Source: Rhizodiscina lignyota (taxonomy: Eukaryota > Ascomycota > Dothideomycetes > Aulographales > Rhizodiscinaceae). From it: 64,000 bases of DNA. A program made the translations under genes and the position numbers. The first letter of the stretch is position 1. Every line of letters starts with the position of its first letter. This document shows positions 54,772 to 64,000 of this stretch, piece by piece. The notes under the pieces are model-generated. The model ran no database searches and was not told the DNA's origin. It was given only the letters and a program-made list of their open reading frames with translations. The stretch is taken from positions 248,001 to 312,000 of the forward strand of contig ML978126.1 in the NCBI GenBank assembly GCA_010015805.1, read 5' to 3'.

Positions 54772-56338
54772 TCAGCCACCGCTCATGGCCATGTAATTTG
54801 AATCTGAGGCACCCTCTTTCGGTCGCTCGTCTATCTTTGACGGCAAATCGTACTGGAAGCCCTGTGGCAAGCTGTCACCACCTGCTGTGATCTCTTTTCG
54901 CCATGGTAGTGACTCGAGGAACCGCGCCGCGTCTTGACTGAAACATGCGCTTGGGACGATGGGCTTCATTGAAGGATCCTTCAGAAGTGCGAGGGCTGCA
55001 AGGCCTAGGTAAGAATGATAGATATCCGGAGGATCACCTGGCACTTTCCCAAACCCACCAACCATGTGCTGCGTTTTGTCGAGGAGGTATCGACGACATG
55101 CCTCTGTATCCGTCAAATGCTGCCTGTGAAGCGCCTGGTGAAATTAGCTGGTCCGACGTGCAATTGCGGCAGCCCTGACGTACACATAAAGCACCTAGCT
55201 CCCAGAAACAGTAACACGTGTCCGCTATCTTGTTTGGACGCCCGTTAAAGCCTGCCCATAGGAGCTCTAGCCTTGTCAGGGCCTGGTTGTCTTCGGGGAA
55301 TATACCAAAGCCGCGGAGGTCGCGAACTTCTTCTTTCGGAGGTTCTGATCCTGCTTCATCTCTAGCATCCTCATCGTCGATATCTGGCTCGTCCTCCTCG
55401 GTCAATATTTCCGTCTGCCTCGAGACGAGCCAGCGAACGGCTGAATCTAGATCCCCCAACCCCGGCGGTCCACGGTCGGCGCCAGGTCCAATATCCGTGA
55501 TGTGAGGTGGTAGTCGACGGATGAATGCCAGGATGTTGATCGCACAATATGTAAATCCCCCTATACAGCTATAAGTTGAGGGATCGTGCGCCATTCGAAT
55601 GATATGTGCGTACCGTGCGCTTCGTGGTATGGGGACTCGGATATACCTCCGTCATATGTCTGTGCCAGCATAATGAGCTTGATGTCACTGTGATATTCTG
55701 GTCGAGCATACCTGCGCACTACTGACGCACTCTGCCAACTTATCAACATCGATATCCGGTACGCCTTCAACCTCGCCCTTGGCAGCGCCCCTCAATATCC
55801 ACCGGACGACAGCAGCACAGTAGCCAAACCGACTGTCTGTGCCCCCTTCTATGTTATCATTCTCTCCCAGTGTCTCTCCGAAGCTTCCTGTGTCACGTTG
55901 CAATTTGCGCAGCCACTGAAGGCATTCCCTCCGTTTTACTCTGGACAAGTCGTCGCCCAATATGAGCAACGCTGAAAGCGCCATGTAAGTTGCGGGCACA
56001 TTTGCAGGATCCCACATTTTATTCTCGGCATTTCTCTCGTCGCCAAAATCTGTTCCGGGAAAGCCACGGAATCCACCCTCGGGATGTTGACATCTGTATA
56101 TCCAGTCTATGTAGCCTTCGCGCTCTTCGGGTTTCGTGTGCTCAAGAAGTGCGCCGAGAAGGTCGAGAGCAGACACGACGAAAAATGCCAGTAGCATGCG
56201 ATTGGAGTCTGTGCTCGTGTATGCGGTGGGAAGATACGTCTTCAGACATCGTTTCCAGTAGTTGATGTGCTTCTGCTTGTTCAACTTCGATTCTCCCAAG
56301 GCACCGGGACCCAACGCCTGTACGCCGGAGGGGGACAT
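54772..56338 (-). CDS. cdc43: geranylgeranyltransferase type I beta subunit
   Basis: Exons 56338-55712, 55659-55614, 55560-55184 and 55134-54772 encode 470 residues. The alpha-alpha barrel is visible as repeated Gly-rich turns: Gly-Gly-Phe-Arg-Gly-Phe-Pro, Phe-Gly-Tyr-Cys-Ala, Tyr-Asp-Gly-Gly-Ile-Ser-Glu, Gly-Gly-Phe-Thr-Tyr-Cys-Ala and Val-Gly-Gly-Phe-Gly-Lys. The exon junctions lie within these conserved blocks, and the joined His-Gly-Gly-Phe-Thr-Tyr is canonical. Zinc ligands are expected in Asp-x-Cys-Tyr-Cys-Phe-Trp and the later His in Tyr-His-Ser-Tyr-Leu-Gly. The enzyme geranylgeranylates CaaX proteins, chiefly Rho-family GTPases such as Cdc42 and Rho1, in the cytosol. An acidic insert (Asp-Glu-Pro-Asp-Ile-Asp-Asp-Glu-Asp) in exon 3 looks species-specific. 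Confidence 0.92.
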
Positions 56339-56810
56339 TGCGAGTGAAACATGAAAGGATCGTACAAAGAGAGATGGCCTTCTACTTGAGCATATTGAAA
56401 TCGAGCAGACTGTTGTATGACGCCCACAAAATATGGGGACGCAGGAGAAGAAGCGGAAATAGATAGCTAGCTACCCAAACCTCCGTAAAGGCTCGCATCT
56501 GATCCCCAGGATCGCCACGCCGCCAGCAACCGCGTGCGCCTTCCGTGGGGCGCGTCTCGCACGGGCCAATCAGGTCATTTGCTGCTTCACGCCTCAATTC
56601 CAAACTTGCGCAACGAAATCTCATGCACCCTCTTGCTCCCTCCCACAACACATTGTCACTCATCTCACCCCCTGCCCTACCAGGAGTCTTCGTCCTGATC
56701 AGAAAAAGCCACTCGAATAGCCGGAGAAGTTGCGCGCGAACTGAACGCATCGGCGAGGCCGACAGCTCAAAGCCTCCTGAAGGTTGCAGGTCGGCGGTCA
56801 GTGGCCCAAC
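56339..56810. promoter_or_regulatory. divergent promoter, GGTase-I beta / RhoGAP
   Basis: These 472 bp lie between two opposite starts. CCAATCA at 56566-56572 lies near the middle and matches the CBC/Hap site. The region is otherwise C-rich toward the RhoGAP start. No gene was seen. Confidence 0.5.
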
Positions 56811-59699
56811 ATGTCAACGTTCGCGAACGCCTTCTGGTCGCCAGACTATGCCGGAGGTGAGATTGCACTTCTAGAGATGTAGAGGGCTGTGGAATTGCGC
56901 TGACACACATGCAGGCCTGGGTGTACTCTTCGGCAAACTCCAACAGGGTGTCCAAGAAAACCAGCAAGTCCTGACCATTGCTCGTATGCGCGCGGACACA
57001 GAGGAGCTGTATGGAGCACGCCTAGGAGATATCTTGCCGGCAGCAGATAAGATCTCTGGTGGCTTTGCAAAAGATGAAGGCGCAAGCACGCGGAAGGTTA
57101 GTTGGTCATGAACGTGGCATACGTGACCTTACTAAAAGAGTATTTTGTAGGCGTATGAGGGAGTTCGCTCCGAGATGGAAGAAGCGTCGAAGAATCACCG
57201 CAAGATCGCGTCCAACATACGAGAACTCGTCGTCAATCCCTTCAGCCGGTGGTGTGAGGCTCACTCAGCCCGCATACAAAACTCACAAGATGCGCTCCAG
57301 AACCGCATCAAACAACTCGACAAACAGGCAGATGTTGTCCGTAAACTGCGAAGTCAGTACTACAACAAGTGCCGTCTTGTAGAAGACATGGAAGAAGAGG
57401 ACAAGCTCGGCTTCCAGGATCCTCAGAGCGAAGTTGCACAGAGTCCAAAGCTGAAGCAGAAGGTCCCAACGATTAAGGAACCGGATGAAGATGAAGACGA
57501 ACCCATCGACCTTGGCGGCGCCTCGTACGAGCCGGAGCAAGTCAAACAGATCCTGACACACATGTTGGAGACCATTAAAATGGGAGACGCCAGGGTTCCG
57601 ATCTTGGGCACATATCAGAACGTGTCGACCGGCGCGGACATTACCGAATACATACAGAAATACCTGAATGCGGACAATGTCGCATATGCTGAGGAAGTCG
57701 GACAGGACTTGATCTCACATGGGTTCTTACGCTTGATTGGCAGTGTTGGTAACACTTTCGCGAACAGTTCGCGGATGAATTACCAGTGGAAGCCGAAAGC
57801 CTTCAAGGTTACAGGTATTCCGGAGCGAAAGAAACCACTAGAGAGGATTTCATCCGCCATGAGCTCGACAAGCGACGGCAGCGACTCACCAGTGGTCTCA
57901 ATCAATGACTATCTTCAGAACTGGAACCCGCTCAACAATCCCCATCCGAACGAGACCCCTGCCGAGAAACTGAAGAGGGAGGCCAGCGAAGCAGACGAGA
58001 GGTACAAGGCTGGTGTTCGAAAGCTCGATAGCTTTCGTTGTCTTCTCGAAGAAGAAATGTTCCTGCATCTCAAGTTCATGGAACGTTGCGAGCTTGATCG
58101 GCTCAAAGCGATTAAAGCTGTCATCCTTGACTTTTCTGGTGCCATCAGCAACGTCATCCCAAGTCTGCAAAGTACCGTTGATCAGATGATGCTTTTCCAA
58201 GAGACTGTTCAACCCGGAGGAGATTTGAGGTACCTGCTGGAAAACTACCGGACAGGCCCTTTCGTGCCAAGGGTCACGATCTACGAGAACTACTACAACT
58301 CAGTGGATGGTAAGAGACATAATCCCCTCTTAATTGACATGCTAACATTCTTAAAGAGCAGACATTCGGAGTCGATCTAGAAGCACGTGCCAGATCGGAC
58401 CGCAAACGAGTCCCAACGATTGTGACCTCGATTCTCATGTTCCTCGATAATCATTATCCCGACCTGGAGGGAGACGAAGCGCGAAGGGGTATCTGGCTTG
58501 TCGATGTGCCTTTGCAAGAGACCCACCGTCTTCGGGCAAAGATCAACACTGGCAAACACATCTCGCCAGAAGTTTTTGAGGACTTTGAGATCCCCGTCGT
58601 GGCTTCTGTCCTGAAGCTATACCTGCTCGAGCTTCCCGATTCACTCGTCTCTTCTCACGTCTACGAAATCGTCAAAACAATCTACGCGTCGACCGCTTCT
58701 GCAACCACCGACGAAGCTCGCATCCACATCATTCAATCTACTCTTGGCCAGCTTCGTCTTGCTAACATCGCCACTCTCGATGCTCTCACTACCCACTTTA
58801 CTCGTCTCATCGACTTGACCTCTGCAGACGAAGAATATGTTGCGGCACTAGCCAACGCACTGGCGCCTTGTGTTCTTCGCCCGCGACAGGAGTCGAGCCT
58901 CACCATGACAGAGCGATGGAATTATCGCCTCCTCCGCGATCTCCTCGCCTACAAAGATGATATTTTCGGCGAGTTGAAGCGACAGTCTTCTAATGCAGCG
59001 CGCCCCACCTCCAGCGCGGGAGGGGATAATGCAAGGGCCCGTGCCGTGAGCACGGATGAGTCTACTAGTCGTCGTGCCGTCTTCGAGGAGCGGCAGCGTG
59101 CGATCCAGAACCGCAGCCGCGCGCCTAGCCCGGCGCCAAGTCCGCGCATCGGCAGTGGGCAAGCTGTAGCTGGCGCATCTCATCGAAGAGACAAAAGCAC
59201 AGGCGGCCCAGTGACGAGGTTCCCGGTTAACACGACACCTACGAGTGCTCAAAACAGTCCCACAGATAGGAGGGGAACCGTTACGAGACACAGCCTAGAG
59301 GTGCCGGGAAGCGTCGAGGCCAGTCCAGTGACTGTGGATCCGGTGCAGTATGTGCAGCGTGGGAGAGCAAGCACTAATGGCACTGTGATGAGCCCAACGG
59401 AAATGAACGGCGCGCCCACGATTGCAGGAGCTACAGAAACTCCTGGAGCTACTGGAGCTGCAAGTGCCGCAGGTCCCGCAGGTGCAGTGGCAGCGGAAGA
59501 GGGCTTGGAGAAGAGGAATAGTCTTGGCAGAGCAGCGCCGGGCTCGAGGTTTCCGCGAAAGCCCACTCAGCCTGGTGGCATGAAGAGGCAGAGTGTCATA
59601 TTGCAAGGTGGTGACAGGAGCAGTATGGCGAGTGTGGATAGCCAGGAGGCACCGAGGCCAGTTGGCGTTGAGCTGACTGACAAGCCGATGGATGATTGA
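56811..59699 (+). CDS. F-BAR / DEP / RhoGAP protein (Rgd2-like)
   Basis: Exons 56811-56856, 56915-57096, 57151-58309 and 58357-59699 encode 909 residues. The N-terminal F-BAR domain begins Ala-Phe-Trp-Ser and continues through long helices. A DEP domain is inserted (Lys-Met-Gly-Asp-Ala-Arg-Val-Pro, then Gly-Ala-Asp-Ile-Thr-Glu-Tyr-Ile), after which the second half of the F-BAR helices resumes. The RhoGAP domain starts Phe-Gly-Val-Asp-Leu-Glu, with Pro-Thr-Ile-Val-Thr-Ser and Tyr-Leu-Leu-Glu-Leu-Pro. The last 270 residues are low-complexity, Ser/Thr/Pro/Ala/Gly-rich. Yeast Rgd2 has this F-BAR-DEP-RhoGAP order and acts on Cdc42 and Rho5 at the membrane. Where most RhoGAPs have the catalytic arginine (Gly-Ile-Phe-Arg), this one has Gly-Ile-Trp-Leu. 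Confidence 0.92.
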
Positions 59700-61630
59700 G
59701 ATTCGAATGGGCAGTGCACTTTTTGAATAGGCGCAATGGCGTTACGGTTGGGTAGGATCCAGCTTGACGATCCCACGAGTGTACGGATCGATACGGGTTT
59801 GCTTTGGAAAGTGCCAGAGCGTAGGGCATACTTCACGGCATGGTGCACGGCAACAGCAGGCACTTCGATTCCTTCACCTTGTATTTAGTAGAATTAGCGT
59901 TGTTCACTGGCTATTTACGAAGTCGGTGCGCTGCACCGGGAGCAAGCGGATTCTCCAAAAGTCGATGCTTCTGTCGTCCGTCTTTCAGTTGTTCCAGATT
60001 CACTGCGCAATTCTAATCTCCAGTCTCTGTGTCGGGAGAGCGTCGATGCGTCAATGTGTGGGCCCACCTCAGGTGATGGCGAAGGGAAAGGCGGTGCTGT
60101 CACGATGCGATCACGATGCGTGGCATGCACCGGATCGTTCCAGATCTGGACGGGCCAATAGGCATCCTTGCCACCACACCACCAACACGTGGGAGGTATG
60201 GCAAACTGAGAGCGCTTTGGGCGAGGATCGGAATCTGGATTCAGGATTTGAGATTCGCATCCAGGAAACGAAGAGACTCAACAATCGAGGTGATCGCGAA
60301 AGGAGAATGCCAGACGGCCAGGACGGGCGCGAGCAGCGCGGACATGGCACTGGGCAGGGCGCTGATCAGCGTTTGACCGCTGCGCTGTTATCGCATCAAT
60401 CAGAAGAGGTGCTGCTGCTTGAGAGGGCGAGGTGCGAGAGCGTGTCGACGTTCGCCGGAAACCCATGATACATGTACTCTATAGCAGCTGAAGTCGAGAT
60501 GGCCTGATGTTTGTCGCAAATGGCAGGGCCCCCATGCCGGAACAACCCCATGCGCCGAGACGTGCTGTGAAAGAAAAGCAATGTTACGCCATTGATACGC
60601 GTGGCCGCTCGTATTGCCACCCGGAGATGATTCCGGAGGCTGTAGGCGTGCATATGCGGAATGGGGCGGTTACCTAAGCGCCTTTCTTTACCTGACGCGC
60701 CGTTCGATTCGCACGTAAAGGAATGATGCAGAAGGCAGCTAGCAGCGGAACTCCATTCGATCTGCACCGTGAATTCGATCTCAACGCCTCCAACGGCGGC
60801 GGCAACAAGGACCTGTCGTCTCCTTTCCCTCCCCTTCATGCCTGCGAGCACGCCGTCATCCAGCACGAGATCCACGCGCAGCCGGCGGGATTGCAGACGA
60901 GCGACTGCCAGCGAAAACGAGGGGGGCGAGCGCCGCCTGGCTGTTCCGAAGTGTTGCCTTTCGAAGCACTTCAGGACGCTCCACCAGTTTCGCCTCAGTC
61001 GGCCGTGGGCCTCGCCGATTCCAATGAACGTTGCCGGCCTCAACTGATTAAGCACCGCCTACAGCTGCTAGCTCTTGCAGCGCCCGCTTCACGCGATTCC
61101 TCTGGTACACTACTCGGCAGTCCGCACACAACGCAGCTAGCTCGTCGCCGTCCAGCACGTCGACGCGCTCCATGAAAATCTCTCTCGTACCATAATTATT
61201 GCCTGTTTCCCTTCTTGCGCCCCGGCGCTTTGCAACAATTCGACCTAAGGACCTTTTTTCCCCATCTCTCAGGATTGTATATTGCTGGAGTTCCACTTCT
61301 GGGTCTGCGACGGAGCCACCCAGCACGGTTCGGCGTTTTCCCTACCATAGCATCCCTCATTGGCCTCCGACCAACCGTGTCGTGTCATATAAAGTCGCGG
61401 CAGCGCCGTCCCATGCGCTTTTGGCTCCAATACCCTTCAGCCGGGGCCCCATCCGATATTCTCAAACGCATACTTTGCGCCGCAACCAGTTCGGCGTAAC
61501 CAACTCGGCTTCGCAGGGTTTCGGCCGCAGCGAAGTTTTAGGTTTTGGCTTGGCATTTCGATCCCGATCGCGCACAGCAGACGACTTGAATTCTGTCGAC
61601 GTCACCGCAGCCTCAAGCTACAACTCGCTG
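59700..61630. other. long GC-rich gap upstream of the SAM/HMG gene
   Basis: The largest gap in the window (1,931 bp). Frames of 219 and 234 codons exist on both strands (60396-61055 minus, 59764-60468 plus), but neither begins with ATG and neither shows family features, so they look like chance frames in GC-rich sequence. The frame of the SAM/HMG first exon is open back to 61199 without an ATG. The stretch probably holds a long promoter and leader. Confidence 0.4.
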
Positions 61631-63411
61631 ATGACCGAGCTCAACGACAGACTGGAACGATTAGGCCTCTCCCAGTATCTCACGGCATTCGTCGCGGAAG
61701 GGTTTGATACCTGGGAAACCGTCCTGGATATCACAGAGTCTGATTTGTACGTGGGGAAGCCCGCTGCAGGCACGAAGCCGAAAGCTGACGACGATCAGGA
61801 CTTCTTTGAATGTCAAATTAGGCCACAGACGAGTGAGTAGAAGCGCCTCGGACTTGCTTTTTCAAAGACTGCGCAAAGTGCGACTTGGAGGGAGCAAATA
61901 TTTTGACGTCTATTCTAGAAACTCCAGCGCGCAATTGCCGAGTGGAGAGGCCAGTCGAGTGAAGCACCTCTTCCCACCGCTCGCCGTAGAGCCTCTGTAG
62001 ACGGTTCCTATCGGAGTGAAGATTCTGGTACAGAAGGGAAAGCTCCAAAAGCGCGCGAACCGACCGGCACAGTCCCTCCTGTTAGTACCAAGAGAAAGTA
62101 CAGACGCCACCCTAAGGTTAGCGATATCGGCACCCCCTTTGCTTCTCTGTCTGATTATTGAAACAGCCGGACGAGAATGCGCCAGAGCGCCCAGCATCAG
62201 CATATGTGATTTTCTCCAACCGTAAGTAGGGCGGCGCTTTTGTCCTTAACGCCAGTATCTCATGTGACGTTTAGAGGTTCGAGAGACCCTCAAGGGTCAA
62301 GATTTATCGTTCGCCGATATCGCCAAAATTGTTGGCGAAAGATGGCAGGTGCTTTCTCCGGAATCTCGAGAAGCTTGTGATAAACAAGCCTCAGCTGCGA
62401 AAGAGAAGTATTATCAACAGCTTGCAGAGTACAAGAAAACACCAGAGTACTCCCAATACCAGGTGTACCTCGCGGAGTTCAAAGCAAAACATGCAAACCC
62501 AACAGGTGGCGGAGGTTTGTTTCCCATTCCCAAAAATTTGGTTTTAACATTAATAATGGGTGTTAGAAGGCAAGCGATCAAAGTTAGAAACGGAGACAAG
62601 TGTATCAACTCAGAGCAGCGCAAGCGTATTTGGGGGGTCTGATCGCACCATTGGAAGACGGTCAGATAGCGGGGCGGGCGTGCCCCCTGGCAGTCACCAT
62701 CGATCAGTCTCTACAGAAGTGTACGAGCCCTATGGTGCGACGAGCATCCCGTCGACTTCAGCATCTCCAGCAACACGGCCTTATTCCAGCGTGAATTCTC
62801 CTCGACTTCAAGGCGAATACCCTCCAATGGCAACGTCCCCGGGCACTGTGCCTCCGGCTTTCCGGGAATCTCTTTTAACGACCGGTCTTCCACTGCATGA
62901 CTTGCGCGAACGACATCAAAATCCTTCACCTCCTGGTGCTCCTTACTTACCTCCGTCGGGAAGCCCTCCCACCGCATACATACCGCAACATCAAAATGTT
63001 CACCAACCGCACCCACGCAGACCCCCACTGGATGTACTTGCACCTCCACCCCTAACGCGAGCCGATTCTTCAGTGCCTTCGGTTCCTTCTTTGGCTCACA
63101 CGGATACCAGCGCTTCATCTGTGAGCGGCGCAGGCAGCAGGCAGTCTAGTTACGCTGGTCCACATCTCACTTCACTTCCGCCAATGGATGCGTCCAAATC
63201 ACATCGCATCTTACCGCAACCAGTCGCGTCTGCCTCATTACAGAGTCCGCACGATACTCCGAGTCCTGCATTACCAACCAGATCGGCGTTGCCGCAAACC
63301 ACTGCACCTGCTCCGAGCGACTCCAGAGCAGGATGGTCGGCTCTTCTTATGGCGACTGACCTGATGAGGGATGCCGACCGGCGTCCACCACCCGAAGACA
63401 AACCGCCTTGA
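61631..63411 (+). CDS. SAM-domain plus HMG-box protein
   Basis: Six exons: 61631-61746, 61799-61832, 61919-62116, 62167-62221, 62275-62514 and 62567-63411. They give 495 residues. Residues 1-60 form a SAM domain (Leu-Gly-Leu-Ser-Gln-Tyr-Leu, then Leu-Asn-Val-Lys-Leu-Gly-His-Arg-Arg-Lys-Leu); exon 2 is only 34 nt and completes this domain. The HMG box spans about residues 115-190: Arg-Arg-His-Pro-Lys-Pro-Asp, then Pro-Ala-Ser-Ala-Tyr-Val-Ile-Phe-Ser-Asn, Ile-Ala-Lys-Ile-Val-Gly-Glu-Arg-Trp and Ala-Lys-Glu-Lys-Tyr-Tyr. The remaining 280 residues are Ser/Pro-rich and disordered. It should bind or bend DNA in the nucleus and may bind partners through SAM. Fungal HMG proteins of this type include regulators of mating and development; the role here is open. 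Confidence 0.87.
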
Positions 63412-64000
63412 GTGCAAGATACATTTCCAGCGGCGGTTCATGATTAACTTGAGAACTTGAAATGGATATACCATACGGACCTTCAAACAAATGGAGGCGT
63501 TTTTGTTTTACTATGGCAGCATTTGCTTGCTTTTTTTACTTTCGACTACCACTCTTGCGGGAACGGATTACGGCTTGCGCCGCGTGTTCAGTGAAATTGG
63601 TCGGGTTTAACCGCATTACATTCTGACGGCCACGGCAACGAAAGATTGCATTTTCGATGATTGTTGCGAAATATATGGCACGCACATCATCGCAAGGCGA
63701 GTGACGATGCAGAAACTGTACATAGATGCATTACGTTTCACCGTCCTCAAACAGGAAAATTCGGCCTTTGCTGAGCGTTCAACCTTCTTCCGAATTTGAA
63801 AGCAGCGCATTGCTGATATGAGAATGACCTTGCCTTGAGCCCATGCCTCGCCTCACGAATTAAAGTGCTACAGCTGTGCGTGTGGGCGTGGAGTAAGCGG
63901 ATTAGGTCATAGGTCCCGCCCCAAGTTTCATGTGCCAAGAGACGTCGTGCTGCTTTACATCCTCCACTTCCACAGAGTATTAGCTGGCTATTCTCTATTT
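63412..64000. other. 3' flank of SAM/HMG gene, no gene seen
   Basis: These 589 bp to the window end contain the 3' untranslated region of the SAM/HMG gene and further noncoding sequence. Only frames shorter than 75 codons occur. No repeat or RNA gene was recognised. Confidence 0.4.

Noticed and set aside
59764-60468. 234-codon plus-strand frame after the RhoGAP gene
   Set aside because: No ATG at its start, no recognisable domain, mixed composition; a chance frame in GC-rich sequence.
60396-61055. 219-codon minus-strand frame
   Set aside because: Starts with a GTG, overlaps other open frames on the opposite strand, and shows no family features.
1-64000. Transposons, viral remnants, CRISPR arrays, rRNA and tRNA genes
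   Set aside because: I looked for reverse transcriptase, transposase and integrase motifs, long terminal or inverted repeats, regular short repeats and RNA-gene boxes, and found none that I could support by eye.

Overview
The window looks like a nuclear chromosome segment of a filamentous ascomycete (Pezizomycotina, perhaps a Dothideomycete; the class is a guess). The reasons are 29 closely spaced protein genes, 51 introns that I could place by reading frame and protein continuity (nearly all 45-160 nt, GT-AG, often with CTAAC/CTGAC-like branch sites), and families typical of these fungi: a Zn2Cys6 regulator, an allantoate-permease-type transporter, a DHA1 exporter, a GH3 beta-glucosidase and a yeast-type Dsl1/ZW10. 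I saw no rRNA, tRNA, CRISPR array, transposon or viral element.

Layout. 1-5,000: end of a coiled-coil gene, a short-chain dehydrogenase, an unrecognised coiled-coil protein and a small four-helix membrane protein. 5,300-24,000: mainly housekeeping genes. These are Exo70 (exocyst), a Zn2Cys6 transcription factor, a HAD hydrolase, a ZW10/Dsl1 vesicle tether, an M16 metallopeptidase, a zinc alcohol dehydrogenase, phosphomannomutase and a small serine/arginine-motif protein. 24,900-31,500: an anion:cation symporter, a head-to-head pair of mitochondrial genes (mitoribosomal mS29/Rsm23 and the ATP synthase assembly factor Atp11), and a secreted SnoaL-like protein. 32,600-50,600: a more accessory stretch with beta-glucosidase, an Rch1-like SBF transporter, a VOC/glyoxalase-fold protein, a small unknown, an arylsulfatase, a DHA1 exporter, a sugar transporter and a phytanoyl-CoA-dioxygenase-like enzyme. 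50,700-63,400: housekeeping again, with an unrecognised 568-residue protein, the U3 snoRNP protein Rrp9, geranylgeranyltransferase I beta, an F-BAR/DEP/RhoGAP protein and a SAM + HMG-box DNA-binding protein.

How the genes relate. Two divergent pairs are functionally matched. mS29 and Atp11 share about 159 bp and both act in mitochondria. The GGTase-I beta subunit, which prenylates Rho GTPases, shares 472 bp with a Rho GTPase regulator. Exo70 and ZW10/Dsl1 are both vesicle tethers but are separated by other genes. The arylsulfatase-transporter-transporter-dioxygenase block might be a small catabolic group; that is inference from adjacency only.

The most useful observations are splicing oddities (a GC-AG intron and a 16-nt exon in the sugar transporter, and tandem acceptors in both genes of the mitochondrial pair), a tryptophan-rich acidic segment in ZW10 that resembles the coatomer-binding lasso of yeast Dsl1, and a RhoGAP domain with no arginine where the arginine finger is expected. 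I did not find a clearly new multi-gene system.
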